A stretch of 64,000 nucleotides of DNA, taken from assembly GCF_019702925.1 (NCBI RefSeq), contig NZ_AP024713.1, positions 620,001 through 684,000 of the forward strand. The letters are read 5' to 3'. The stretch comes from Campylobacter sp. 19-13652. Lineage in GTDB: Bacteria > Campylobacterota > Campylobacteria > Campylobacterales > Campylobacteraceae. Position numbers and translations under genes: made by a program. The notes beneath the pieces were generated by a model, which searched no databases, had not been told where the DNA came from, and worked only from the letters and a program-made list of their open reading frames with translations. Positions 8,981-17,432 of the stretch are shown one piece after another. Numbering within the stretch: position 1 is the first letter of the stretch; the number at the start of each line of letters is the position of its first letter.

Positions 8981-10049
8981 CGATCTCTTAGCCGTAAAAG
9001 ACGCCCTAAGCCCATACACAAAGCGAGTTTATTTTGTCGGAGGATGCGTTAGGGATGCGCTTTTGGGGCGAGATATTTATGATTATGATATTGAGGTTTA
9101 TGGTATAAGCCCTGATAAATTTGATAAAATCATGCAAAAACTCGGTAGCGAAGGCGTTGGCAAGAGCTATTTTATCTATAAATTTAAAAACATCGATATA
9201 GGGCTTGCTAGGAGCGAGAGTTGTGTCGGTAGTGGACATCGTGATTTTGCAGTCAAATATGAGGACGATCCGCGTTTTGCGAGCCTTAGGCGAGATTTTA
9301 GTGTAAATGCTATGATGATAGATATTTTTAGCGGAGAGCTTCTTGATTTTTGGGGCGGTATGAAGGATTTGCAGGACAAAACCTTAAGGCACATAGACTC
9401 AGATAAATTTAGTGAAGATAGTTTAAGGGTGCTTCGAGGGGTGCAGTTTGCCTCTCGCTTTGGTTTTAAAATAGCTCCATCCACACTAAAACTTATGTGT
9501 AAATTAAGCATATCAAATTTAAGCACCTCTCGCATAAGTACCGAGCTTTTAAAATTTTTTAGAGCCGATTATTTAGAGATCGGCGTGCGTTATCTTTTTA
9601 TACTTGGGCTTTTTAGTGAGCTTTTTGGCATATCTTTATCCAAGGCTAGACTTCGAGATTTTATCTATGTCCTTAAAACAGCTAATAATGATATAAAAGA
9701 TGAGACCTTATTTTTGTATCTTTTGGGTGGGTTTTTTGGAGTTAGTGCTTATGATTTAGCTAGGAGACTAGGACTTTTACGCAGGTTTTCTAGGCTTAAA
9801 AATGAGCCTTATTTTAGCGATACTCCTAGTGATTTTGAGCTTGTTAGGATAGCTTTAAGACGCCCTTTAAAGCAGTGGCTAGGCTGCTATGCAGAGCGTA
9901 AAAAGCGTGCTTTAGAGCTTAATATTTTTGAAAAAAAGCTAGATTTTTGCGTTGATAATTCTAAATTTAACAGCCTAAAATCAGATGAGATAGCAAAAGA
10001 GGTTTTTCGGCAAGAAAATGAGTTTATCAAGGCTTATTTAAAAGTTTAG
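8961..10049 (+). CDS. cca: CCA tRNA nucleotidyltransferase / polynucleotide adenylyltransferase family
   Basis: A 362-residue class II nucleotidyltransferase that adds or repairs the 3' CCA end of tRNAs. The nucleotidyl-transfer head is clear: VYFVGGCVRDALLG, the catalytic carboxylates in YDYDIEV, and RRDFSVNAMMIDIFSGELLD. The template region (SEDSLRVLRGVQFASRFGF) and a helical tail follow. The likely TTG start at 8961 overlaps the ciaD-like gene by 20 bases; other starts would cut into the GGCVRD fold. The bulk of the family is similar in length. Confidence 0.9.
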   Translation: MKISLNSDLLAVKDALSPYTKRVYFVGGCVRDALLGRDIYDYDIEVYGISPDKFDKIMQKLGSEGVGKSYFIYKFKNIDIGLARSESCVGSGHRDFAVKYEDDPRFASLRRDFSVNAMMIDIFSGELLDFWGGMKDLQDKTLRHIDSDKFSEDSLRVLRGVQFASRFGFKIAPSTLKLMCKLSISNLSTSRISTELLKFFRADYLEIGVRYLFILGLFSELFGISLSKARLRDFIYVLKTANNDIKDETLFLYLLGGFFGVSAYDLARRLGLLRRFSRLKNEPYFSDTPSDFELVRIALRRPLKQWLGCYAERKKRALELNIFEKKLDFCVDNSKFNSLKSDEIAKEVFRQENEFIKAYLKV

Positions 10050-10118
10050 CCTTTTAAATTTAAGCCCAAATCCGCTAAAATATCCAAATATCTTTTAAAA
10101 ATAGGGCTTGGTTTTTGA

Positions 10119-10595
10119 ATGTTTAATATCGTTTTGGTAAATCCCCAAATCCCACAAAATACTGGCGCAATAGGCAGGATGTGTGTTAACGCTGGATTTA
10201 GATTACATATTATTAAGCCGACTGTGTTTGACCTAAGCCAAAAGGCGGTCAGGCGGGCTGGACTTGATTACTGGCATAAGTTAAATCCGATAATTTGGGA
10301 GAATTTGGAGGAGTTTTTAGCAAAAAATAATCAAGTAAAGGATAGATTTTTCTTTGCTAGCACAAAGGCGAGCGAATATTATTTTAATGTTAAATTTAAA
10401 CCAAATGATTTTATATTTTTTGGCGCTGAAAGTACTGGGCTTCCGCTATCTTTGATGAGTCTAAATCCTCAAAATATGGTAAAAATCCCAATGACAAAAG
10501 AGGGGCGTAGCCTAAATCAGGCGATGGCTGCTGGGATTATTTCATATGAGGCTTTGCGTCAAAATATGGGCGAAAATCCAGAAATTTATATGTAA
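10119..10595 (+). CDS. trmL: tRNA (cytidine/uridine-34 2'-O)-methyltransferase TrmL family (SPOUT)
   Basis: A 158-residue SpoU-type knotted methyltransferase, full length for TrmL. Motif 1 is NPQIPQNTGAIGRMCVNAG, motif 2 is FGAESTGLP, and motif 3 is GRSLNQAMAAGI, which forms the S-adenosylmethionine-binding knot. It is predicted to methylate the ribose of the wobble base in leucine tRNAs, as in E. coli. It is separated from cca by 69 bases and followed after 12 bases by a secreted phosphohydrolase gene. Confidence 0.92.
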   Translation: MFNIVLVNPQIPQNTGAIGRMCVNAGFRLHIIKPTVFDLSQKAVRRAGLDYWHKLNPIIWENLEEFLAKNNQVKDRFFFASTKASEYYFNVKFKPNDFIFFGAESTGLPLSLMSLNPQNMVKIPMTKEGRSLNQAMAAGIISYEALRQNMGENPEIYM

Positions 10596-10607
10596 GTAGG
10601 AGTTGGT

Positions 10608-11438
10608 TTGAGAGCGGTTTTTGCGTGGCTTTTTTTGGTTGCGTGCATGTTTGGTGCGCAGCTTAAAATAGCTAGTTTTAATGTAGAAAATTTATTTGAC
10701 GGACGAGAACAGGGAAGTGAGTATAAAGACTTTCGTTATCCAAAATGGAACGCGAGCCTTTATGAGATAAAGCTGGCTAAAATAGTGTCCGTGCTTCGTG
10801 AGTTAGATGCCGATATAATCGGACTTCAAGAGATAGAAAATGCTCAAGTTTTAGCTCTTTTGGCTAAAAAAGCTGGCTATGAGTATTATTATTTTAGCTC
10901 GACTGAGAGGGCGCCAGTTGGCATAGGCATTTTATCGCGCGTGCCATATGTTGGGGTAAAAGAATTTAGCGTCCCACGCTTTAAAACTAGAAATATTTTA
11001 CAGACCATATTTTTTGTGGATAACGTAAGCTTTAGCGTCTTTAACGCACACTTTCCAGCCTATAATCACGGCAAAGGAAAGCAAGCGTCAATCGAGGCAA
11101 AAAAGACCATGAGCCTAGCTGTAAGAGGCGCACAAAATGCCATAATTTTGGGTGATTTTAATAGCCCTTATGGCTCAAAATTTGTGCTTAAAAATTTAAT
11201 AGATTATAAAGGCTACACGGATCTTTGGAAGTATATAAAAGACCCAAAAGAGCGCTACTCTCATGTAGCTGGTGCTAGCTATAGAGCGATAGATCACATA
11301 CTGCTTTCAGATGAGTTTTTTAAGAAAAACTCTGGGGTTTGGTTTGAGGATTTTTATGTATTTAAAAAACAGGTTGTTGGAGCAAAGGATTATTCAGATC
11401 ATCTACCTATAGTAGCTGTAATAAAGGTTGGAAAATGA
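10608..11438 (+). CDS. Secreted endonuclease/exonuclease/phosphatase family protein
   Basis: A 276-residue protein with an N-terminal signal peptide (RAVFAWLFLVACMFGAQ). EEP-fold catalytic elements are in order: ASFNVENLFD (metal Asn), IGLQEIEN (catalytic Glu), AHFPAYNHG, ILGDFNSPYGS, and YSDHLPIVAVI (the His of the SDH motif). All key residues are present, so it is probably an active metal-dependent nuclease or phosphatase in the periplasm. Start TTG at 10608 follows AGTAGGAG. The substrate is not predictable. Its stop overlaps a 41-codon ORF leading into glyS. Confidence 0.85.
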   Translation: MRAVFAWLFLVACMFGAQLKIASFNVENLFDGREQGSEYKDFRYPKWNASLYEIKLAKIVSVLRELDADIIGLQEIENAQVLALLAKKAGYEYYYFSSTERAPVGIGILSRVPYVGVKEFSVPRFKTRNILQTIFFVDNVSFSVFNAHFPAYNHGKGKQASIEAKKTMSLAVRGAQNAIILGDFNSPYGSKFVLKNLIDYKGYTDLWKYIKDPKERYSHVAGASYRAIDHILLSDEFFKKNSGVWFEDFYVFKKQVVGAKDYSDHLPIVAVIKVGK

Positions 11439-11560
11439 GTGCATTTGACGCTATTATGCTGGTTTTGTTTGTGCTATTTTTGTGCTTTATGCTAACTGGA
11501 ATGACAAGACAAATATTAAAAAAAGATGAACTTAGACGAAAAATAAAGGATAAAAAATGA
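11435..11560 (+). CDS. 41-residue single-span membrane protein
   Basis: ATG at 11435 overlaps the EEP gene's TGA (ATGA), and this frame's own TGA overlaps the glyS ATG (ATGA at 11557-11560). The product has one transmembrane helix (AIMLVLFVLFLCFMLTG) followed by a strongly charged cytoplasmic tail (KKDELRRKIKDKK). Double 4-base overlap is strong evidence for a translated gene. It belongs to no family I recognise. It may act on the EEP protein, serve as a membrane anchor, or mainly couple ribosomes into glyS. Confidence 0.6.
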   Translation: MSAFDAIMLVLFVLFLCFMLTGMTRQILKKDELRRKIKDKK

Positions 11561-13578
11561 AAGAACTTTTGGTTGAAATAGGCGTAGAGGAGCTGCCTGC
11601 GATACCCTTTTTAAAGGAACTTGCAAATATCCCAAAAAAGTGGCAAGACGCACTAGATGCGCACTCCTTAGAGGCTGATGAAGCTAGCTTTTACTACACG
11701 CCAAGGAGGCTTGTTTTTTTTCATAAAGCCTTTAGCCAAAAGGCAAAAGATAGCCTAGAAGTCGCTATCGGGGCGCCTTATCACGTGGCTGTAAAAGACG
11801 GAGAGTATACAAATGCGGCTATTGGATTTGCGAAAAAAAATGGGCTAAGTGTTGATGAGTTAAAATTTAAAGAAATAGACGGCAAAAACGTGCTTTATAA
11901 CGAAAAAGTTGTGGTTGGTAAGCCTAGTGAGGAGCTTTTTTGTAGCGTGATTTCGCACTTTTTGTCTTCTTTAAGCTTTGGAAAATCTATGCGCTGGGGG
12001 AGTGGAGAGTTTGAGTTTATCCGCCCTATACGCTCTATTGTATGCCTTTTTGGCGGCAAAAACGTGGATTTTAGCTGCTACGGAGTAAACTCAAAGGCGG
12101 CATTTTATCCGCATAGATATTATGGTTATGATTTAGTGCCTTTTGGTTCGGCTAGTGAGTACTTTGAGCTAACTCAAAAAATGGGCATAGTGCTAGATCA
12201 ATCTAGGCGCAAAGCCATGGTGCTAGAGCAGATAAAGGCGCTTGAGAGTGCTGAGATTAGCGTGCAAATCGATGAGGGGTTACTTGATGAGGTGGTGGCT
12301 ATTACAGAGCTTCCAAATGCGCTTTTGGGCAGTTTTGAGGAGGAGTTTTTAGAAATTCCAAGCGAAGTCATAATAACCTCTATGAAGGAAAATCAGCGAT
12401 ATTTTGCAGTGTTTAACGGCGATAAACTTACAAATAAATTTGTAGTAGTAAGCAACATGCCAAAATCTGATGACGAGACTATAGTCCTAGGTAATGAAAA
12501 AGTCCTAAGAGCTAGGCTAAGTGATGCGGCATTTTTCTGGCGTCAAGATTTGGAGAATGGGCTAAATCCAGAGGGGTTAAAAAACGTAACGTATCTAAAA
12601 GAGTTAGGCAGCATGTATGATAAGCAGCTGCGAGAAGCTAAGCTTGCGGTGGCTTTGGGTGAGCTTTATAAGAGTAGGCTTGAGCGTGAGGTTGGCAGTG
12701 ATGCAATAGAGCTTCTAAGGCGCGCTGCAGGGCTTGCAAAGGCTGATTTAATAAGCGGCATGGTGTATGAATTTACTGAGCTTCAGGGCATTATGGGCGG
12801 ATATTATGCTAAAGCGGCAAATGAGCGTGCGGAGGTGGCTTTAGCTATTAGCGAGCAATATCTTCCAAATGGCGAGGATAGTTCGATGCCTAGTACTCTT
12901 TTTAGCTCCATTATTGCACTTAGCAATAAGCTTGATAGTCTATTTTCGCTATTTAGCCTAGGTAGAGTACCAAGTGGCACGAAGGATCCATATGCTCTGC
13001 GCCGTGCGGCAAATGGGGTGCTAAAAATAATTTTAAAAGAGGGGATTGAGTTTGATATTTCTCAGACTTTAGCAGGGCTTGCGAAGGGCTATGATGGGCT
13101 TGATGTTAAAACTCTTGAGGAGTTTATTTTAGGGCGGATTTATACATTTTTTGATACAAATGCCTCGGTGGTAAAAGCCTGCATAGCCAGCGGCGAGCGG
13201 GATGTAGTAAGGCTTTTTGATAGCATAAGTGCGCTTAGTGATGTGGTGCAAAATGATAGTTTTAAGGAAAACTTCTCTACGTTTAAGCGTCTTGCAAATA
13301 TTCTAAAAGAGGCAAAAATAGGGCAGGTTGATGTAAGCTTGTTTGAGCTTGAGGCTGAAAGAGAGCTTAATAATGCCTTTAACGCCCTTGATAAAAGCGC
13401 CCCTTTAAGGGAGCGACTTGAGGCTCTTTTTGCGCTAAAGCCAGCGATTGATAAGTTTTTTGATGATGTGATGATAAATGTTGATGATGAGCGTGTGCGC
13501 GCAAATCGTATCGCAAATATCGGACAAATTTATAATGCATTTTTAAGTATCGCTGATATAAAAGAGATTAGCATTTAA
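11557..13578 (+). CDS. glyS: Glycyl-tRNA synthetase beta subunit
   Basis: A 673-residue beta chain of the alpha2beta2 bacterial GlyRS. It opens with the family signature LLVEIGVEELPA and includes KSMRWGSGEFEFIRPIRSIV, SDAAFFWRQDL and the HD-like helical region near LQGIMGGYYA, ending in a DALR-type anticodon-binding C-terminus (FFDDVMINVDDERVRANR). It charges tRNA-Gly together with GlyQ, which is not in this window. It starts in overlap with the upstream small ORF. A strong inverted repeat follows its stop. Confidence 0.97.
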   Translation: MKELLVEIGVEELPAIPFLKELANIPKKWQDALDAHSLEADEASFYYTPRRLVFFHKAFSQKAKDSLEVAIGAPYHVAVKDGEYTNAAIGFAKKNGLSVDELKFKEIDGKNVLYNEKVVVGKPSEELFCSVISHFLSSLSFGKSMRWGSGEFEFIRPIRSIVCLFGGKNVDFSCYGVNSKAAFYPHRYYGYDLVPFGSASEYFELTQKMGIVLDQSRRKAMVLEQIKALESAEISVQIDEGLLDEVVAITELPNALLGSFEEEFLEIPSEVIITSMKENQRYFAVFNGDKLTNKFVVVSNMPKSDDETIVLGNEKVLRARLSDAAFFWRQDLENGLNPEGLKNVTYLKELGSMYDKQLREAKLAVALGELYKSRLEREVGSDAIELLRRAAGLAKADLISGMVYEFTELQGIMGGYYAKAANERAEVALAISEQYLPNGEDSSMPSTLFSSIIALSNKLDSLFSLFSLGRVPSGTKDPYALRRAANGVLKIILKEGIEFDISQTLAGLAKGYDGLDVKTLEEFILGRIYTFFDTNASVVKACIASGERDVVRLFDSISALSDVVQNDSFKENFSTFKRLANILKEAKIGQVDVSLFELEAERELNNAFNALDKSAPLRERLEALFALKPAIDKFFDDVMINVDDERVRANRIANIGQIYNAFLSIADIKEISI

Positions 13579-13602
13579 CGCAGATAATGCCAAAATAGGC
13601 TT

Positions 13603-13635
13603 TTTGGATAAATTTAAAGCCTAAATTTATCCAAA
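13603..13635. terminator. Bidirectional terminator between glyS and the convergent gene
   Basis: Perfect 14-bp inverted repeat (TTTGGATAAATTTA, loop AAGCC, TAAATTTATCCAAA) between two convergent stop codons. A very similar GGATAAATTTA stem recurs at 23105-23141 after the Usp gene, suggesting a common terminator type in this genome. Confidence 0.75.
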
Positions 13636-13647
13636 GCTTAAAATTTA

Positions 13648-14001
13648 TTACTTTTTAAAAATCCCACCAGCTGCCTTTTTTAGCTTTGAAAGCCCAAGCC
13701 TAACTCCGCTATATACCATAATTTTTGCCATGTGCTTATAGCGGCTTTTTTCATAGCAGGGATTTTTGCATTTTCTGCATTTTGGTTTTGGCTCATGCGG
13801 GCAGTTTTGTAGTCTTTTTAGCGCGTATTTAAGAGTGTCATCACACTCGCTACAAAGCCTTGTACATAGTGTTAAGTTTATATCTTTGTAGCTTATGTCT
13901 AAGCTTTTTTCTAGCTTTTTATCATTATGCTTTTCATCACAATAAATTTGTATAAATTTAACCAAAGTCTGCGCTTCTTGTCTGAATTTATCGCTATCCA
14001 C
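13648..14001 (-). CDS. Nitrous oxide-stimulated promoter (YgbA/Nsp) family Cys-rich protein
   Basis: A 117-residue cytosolic protein with paired cysteines: CTRLCSECDDTLKYA, then CPHEPKPKCRKCKNPCYE, and the conserved tail (HMAKIMVYSGVRLGLS). The CP-x-EPKP-x-C-x-x-C pattern is the signature of the YgbA family, members of which are induced by nitrosative stress in enterics. The cysteines could bind Fe-S or zinc; which one is not known. It is alone on the minus strand between glyS and an MFS gene. Confidence 0.75.
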   Translation of the reverse strand: MDSDKFRQEAQTLVKFIQIYCDEKHNDKKLEKSLDISYKDINLTLCTRLCSECDDTLKYALKRLQNCPHEPKPKCRKCKNPCYEKSRYKHMAKIMVYSGVRLGLSKLKKAAGGIFKK

Positions 14002-14074
14002 GGCTACTCCTAATATTTTTAATAATTTTACCCAAGCAATCTGGACAAAATCCTTGATTTAAGTCAGCTTTTGA

Positions 14075-14080
14075 TACAAT
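14075..14080 (+). promoter_or_regulatory. Putative -10 box of the MFS gene
   Basis: TACAAT about 20 bases before the ATG at 14099, within an AT-rich gap between divergent genes. A short AAAAAGG precedes the ATG as ribosome-binding site. Confidence 0.45.
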
Positions 14081-14098
14081 TAGCCAAAAAAGGCAAAC

Positions 14099-15259
14099 AT
14101 GAACAAAAAGCTATTTTTACTCCCATTTTTAGGCGCTCTTAGTGCATTTGGACCATTTGTGCTAGATCTTTATCTGCCTGCTTTGCCACTTATTCAAAAA
14201 TATTTTAGTACCTCTACATCCTACGCCCAGCTTACGCTTAGTACGACTATGGCTGGACTTGCGTTTGGGCAGCTTATAGCTGGACCATTAAGTGATAAAT
14301 TTGGGCGCAAAATTCCACTTTTAATCTCACTCATGCTTTATACAATTAGTACGATTATTATATTTTTTACCCCAAGTATTGAGATTTTTATCGCTATGCG
14401 TGCGATTGAGGGGCTAGCAAGCGCTGGAAGCATCGTCATAGCTAGGGCGATAGTAGGTGATTTATATGAGGGGGAGGAGATGAGGAGATTTTTCTCACTT
14501 CTTGTAGTGATTAACTCCCTTGCGCCAATTTTTTCGCCTATAATAGGCTCTTTTATCCTCACTTTTGCTAGCTGGAGGGGCGAGTTTACCGTGCTTAGTG
14601 TGATAGGTGTTTTGCTTTTTATAGCTAGTTTTAAATTCCACGAGAGCCTGCCAAAAGGACGCAGGCTAAAAGGTGGTGTCTTGCAAAGCTATGGCGTGTA
14701 TTTAAAGCTTATTTGTATGCGAGATTTTTTAGTGTTTGTCGCTATCTCAGCTGGGGCTTTGGATGCTATATTTACCTATATTTCAGCCTCGGCTTTTATC
14801 CTTGAGGATACTTATGGCTTTAGTCAGAGCCAGTTTGCCTTTGCCTTTGCGGCAAATGGTGCTGGCTTTGGAATAGCTGCTAGTTTAGCCTCTAGACTAA
14901 GCGCTAGGCAGGCTATGATATTTGGTGCTTTTTTGCTTATTTTTGCTGGTGTTTTTTTGGCTATTAGTTTGATTTTTAAATTTGACGCCATTTTTCTTAT
15001 GACTTTGTTTTTTGCCGTACTTTTTAGTGCTGGCTTTATTTTACCAACGACATCGTTTTACGCTATTTCACTGGCTAAAAGCTACGCTGGCTCAGCCTCA
15101 GCTTTGCTTGGTTTTGCCGGATTTAGCATGGGCGGGATAGTCTCTGCTAGCATAGGTAGGGTTGAAATTTTTAACGGAGCCGCGGTCTCTTTTTTATTAT
15201 GCTCTGCGCTTTGCTTTTTTGGGGTTGGTTTTGCCTATTTTAGGGGGCTTTTGCGATGA
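14099..15259 (+). CDS. MFS drug efflux transporter, Bcr/CflA type
   Basis: A 386-residue protein with twelve predicted membrane helices. Motif A between helices 2 and 3 is GPLSDKFGRKIPLL, and the early FGPFVLDLYLPALPLIQKYF is the standard start of the Bcr/CflA branch, where the Asp in helix 1 (LDLYLPA) supports proton-driven export. It probably exports drugs or small metabolites from the inner membrane. Its TGA overlaps the hemD ATG (ATGATA), though a functional link to haem synthesis is not implied. Confidence 0.88.
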   Translation: MNKKLFLLPFLGALSAFGPFVLDLYLPALPLIQKYFSTSTSYAQLTLSTTMAGLAFGQLIAGPLSDKFGRKIPLLISLMLYTISTIIIFFTPSIEIFIAMRAIEGLASAGSIVIARAIVGDLYEGEEMRRFFSLLVVINSLAPIFSPIIGSFILTFASWRGEFTVLSVIGVLLFIASFKFHESLPKGRRLKGGVLQSYGVYLKLICMRDFLVFVAISAGALDAIFTYISASAFILEDTYGFSQSQFAFAFAANGAGFGIAASLASRLSARQAMIFGAFLLIFAGVFLAISLIFKFDAIFLMTLFFAVLFSAGFILPTTSFYAISLAKSYAGSASALLGFAGFSMGGIVSASIGRVEIFNGAAVSFLLCSALCFFGVGFAYFRGLLR

Positions 15260-15927
15260 TATATCTAGTCTCAAATACTATTTTTAAAGATGAAAATATA
15301 AAGCAAATTAGCCTTTTAGAGATAAAATTTTTTAGCTTTTATGTGAATTTAGATGCGTTTGAAGCCATTATAATAAGCTCAAAAAACAGCATAAATGCGC
15401 TTAAATTTAATGCCATTTTGCCAGCGAATGTGCCAGTTTTTGCCATATCAAAAGCAAGCGCAAAGGCTGCGTTTGATTTTGGATTTAGTGAGGTTTATGA
15501 TTTTTCAGCTAGCGATGCGCGCGAGTTTTCGCAATTGTTGGAGCCTAAGATAAAGCAAAAGCGCGTGCTTTATCTTAGGGGCGAGGATGTGGCGTTTAAT
15601 CTAGCTTTAAGTTTAAAAAATAAAGGCATCGAGGTATCTGAGCTAATCTGCTATAAAAATGAGCCTGTTAAAAGCCATATTCTAGCCTCACCAGAGCCAA
15701 AGAGCATTATAATTTTTGCGTCTGCTTTAAATTTTAAAGCCTTTTTTAATAAATTTGGCTTTAGCGATGATTACGTGGGTATTGCCATAGGTAAAAGCAC
15801 GGCTTTAGCCATGAGTGAGCGTGGTGTGAGCTTTCAAATGCCACAAAATCCAAGCTTAAAAGAGTGCGTAAATTTAGCCAAAGCCATCGAAAATAAACTT
15901 GCTTCATCTAAAGAGAGGCTTAAATAA
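15256..15927 (+). CDS. hemD: Uroporphyrinogen-III synthase
   Basis: A 223-residue two-domain alpha/beta protein of the HemD family, which cyclises hydroxymethylbilane to uroporphyrinogen III. HemD is poorly conserved in sequence; the supporting patterns are AIIISSKNSINALKF near the N-terminus, LYLRGEDVAFNLA in the middle, and the C-terminal YVGIAIGKSTALAMSERGV, which corresponds to the family's conserved segment near the end. It overlaps the MFS stop by 4 bases. The next element downstream is the 6S RNA. Confidence 0.85.
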   Translation: MIYLVSNTIFKDENIKQISLLEIKFFSFYVNLDAFEAIIISSKNSINALKFNAILPANVPVFAISKASAKAAFDFGFSEVYDFSASDAREFSQLLEPKIKQKRVLYLRGEDVAFNLALSLKNKGIEVSELICYKNEPVKSHILASPEPKSIIIFASALNFKAFFNKFGFSDDYVGIAIGKSTALAMSERGVSFQMPQNPSLKECVNLAKAIENKLASSKERLK

Positions 15928-15961
15928 TAGCCCTTTAGCTAGATTTTAAGCTAATTTTGTT

Positions 15962-15967
15962 TATAAT
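15962..15967 (+). promoter_or_regulatory. -10 box of the 6S RNA
   Basis: Perfect TATAAT whose expected start site, about 7 bases on, falls exactly on the first base of the 6S RNA closing stem (15974). Confidence 0.75.
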
Positions 15968-15973
15968 TAGTTT

Positions 15974-16163
15974 GCCTGAGTGATTCGAGAGCGTCTTTTT
16001 GAGGGTCCAACATATGAGTATAGGCGATGATGTGCGAGGCTTGTGAGACGCGACCTTGCTTGACTTGCTAGCGCAAGGAGAGGCTGCGACCTAATGGCTG
16101 TGCCTAATCGCAAGATTGGCTTTTTCGGGCCGATTCTTACTACGCAACGGTCGCTTGGGTATC
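15974..16163 (+). ncRNA. ssrS: 6S RNA
   Basis: About 190-nt structured RNA between hemD and purD. The ends pair: GCCTGAGTGA (15974-15983) against TCGCTTGGGT (16151-16160), ten consecutive Watson-Crick or G-U pairs, placed 7 nt after a TATAAT. The interior holds further complementary stretches, including CTTGCTTGACTTGCTAGCGCAAG, shown here only by position 16051-16074, leaving a central open region as in 6S RNA. Location next to purD is, as I recall, where epsilonproteobacterial 6S RNA lies. It would bind sigma-70 polymerase and restrain transcription in stationary phase. Length and exact 3' end are approximate. Confidence 0.75.
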
Positions 16164-16178
16164 TACTTTGGAGAAATA

Positions 16179-17432
16179 ATGAAAATTTTAATAATCGGAA
16201 ATGGTGGCAGGGAGTATGCGCTAGGGCTTAGACTGCTTGCTGATACCGCAAAACATAATTTATTTTTTGCTCCTGGAAATGGCGCAACTACACGTCTAGG
16301 AAAAAATATCAAATTTAATAATCTTAATGAGCTTGCCCTATGGGCTAAAGATAATGCCATAGAGCTTACTATAGTCGGTGGCGAGGAACCGCTAAGCGCT
16401 GGAGTTGTGGATATATTTAAATCTTATGGCTTAGAGATTTTTGGGCCTAGTAAAGCTGCGGCTAGACTTGAGGCGAGTAAGGTTTTTATGAAGGATGTGC
16501 TAACTCGCGCTGGGGTACGCACGGCTAAGCATATAAGCACAAACGACATCGCTCAGGCGGATAAATTTATCGATGAGCAAGCTGCAAAAAATCGAAATGT
16601 AGTTGTAAAAGCTGACGGACTTTGTGCTGGAAAAGGCGTAATAATCGCCAAAAGCGCAGACGAAGCCAAAAATGCTGTACGTCAAATGCTAAGTGAAAAT
16701 AGCTTTGGCGTAGCTGGTAGCAGGGTCGTGATTGAGGAGTATTTAGACGGATTTGAGCTTAGCTTTTTTGCTATTTGCGATGGCGAGCGATTTTCTAGCT
16801 TGCCAGTAGCGCAAGATCACAAAAGACTTCTTGATGGGGACGAGGGGCCAAATACTGGTGGAATGGGGGCTTATGCGCCAACTCCGCTAGCTAGCACAGA
16901 GCTTATAAAAAAGATAGAAAAAGACGTAATCGCACCTACGCTTAAGGCTATGAAAGAGCTAGACTGCGAGTTTTGCGGGGTGCTTTTTGCTGGGATTATG
17001 GTGGTGGATAATGAGCCAATCGTGCTTGAATTTAACGTCCGCTTTGGTGATCCAGAGTGTGAGGTTCTTATGCCTTTAATTGACGGCGAGTTAGCCGATG
17101 GGCTAGCAGCCGCTGCAAGAGGCGAGCTTGTTGAGTTTAAAATAAAAAAAGCCTATGCCGTTGGTGTAGTTATAGCTAGCCAAAACTATCCATATGGCGC
17201 TAGTGAGCCAGCTAAAATAACAGAGCCAGCTGAGCGCGAGGGAGCGTATATAGATTATGCTAGAGTGAGTGATGACAAGAGCGCTTTAATGGCAACTGGC
17301 GGGCGAGTTTGCGTTTGTGTAGGTGTTGCGCCTAGTATACAAGAGGCCGCAAATAATGCTTATTTGCTTGCTGGTGATGTCAAATTTAAAGGCGCAAAAT
17401 ATCGCAAAGATATAGCGTATCAGGTGCTTTGA
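16179..17432 (+). CDS. purD: Phosphoribosylamine-glycine ligase
   Basis: ATP-grasp enzyme making glycinamide ribonucleotide in purine synthesis; 417 residues. The start ATG at 16179 (MKILIIGNGGREYALG) has a GGAGAA site eight bases before it; an in-frame extension to 16116 would read through the 6S RNA 3' half and is rejected. Family motifs: VVKADGLCAGKGV, EEYLDGFELSFF, DGDEGPNTGGMGAYAP, and EFNVRFGDPECEV for magnesium/ATP binding. Its TGA overlaps the ATG of the RDD protein. Confidence 0.96.
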   Translation: MKILIIGNGGREYALGLRLLADTAKHNLFFAPGNGATTRLGKNIKFNNLNELALWAKDNAIELTIVGGEEPLSAGVVDIFKSYGLEIFGPSKAAARLEASKVFMKDVLTRAGVRTAKHISTNDIAQADKFIDEQAAKNRNVVVKADGLCAGKGVIIAKSADEAKNAVRQMLSENSFGVAGSRVVIEEYLDGFELSFFAICDGERFSSLPVAQDHKRLLDGDEGPNTGGMGAYAPTPLASTELIKKIEKDVIAPTLKAMKELDCEFCGVLFAGIMVVDNEPIVLEFNVRFGDPECEVLMPLIDGELADGLAAAARGELVEFKIKKAYAVGVVIASQNYPYGASEPAKITEPAEREGAYIDYARVSDDKSALMATGGRVCVCVGVAPSIQEAANNAYLLAGDVKFKGAKYRKDIAYQVL

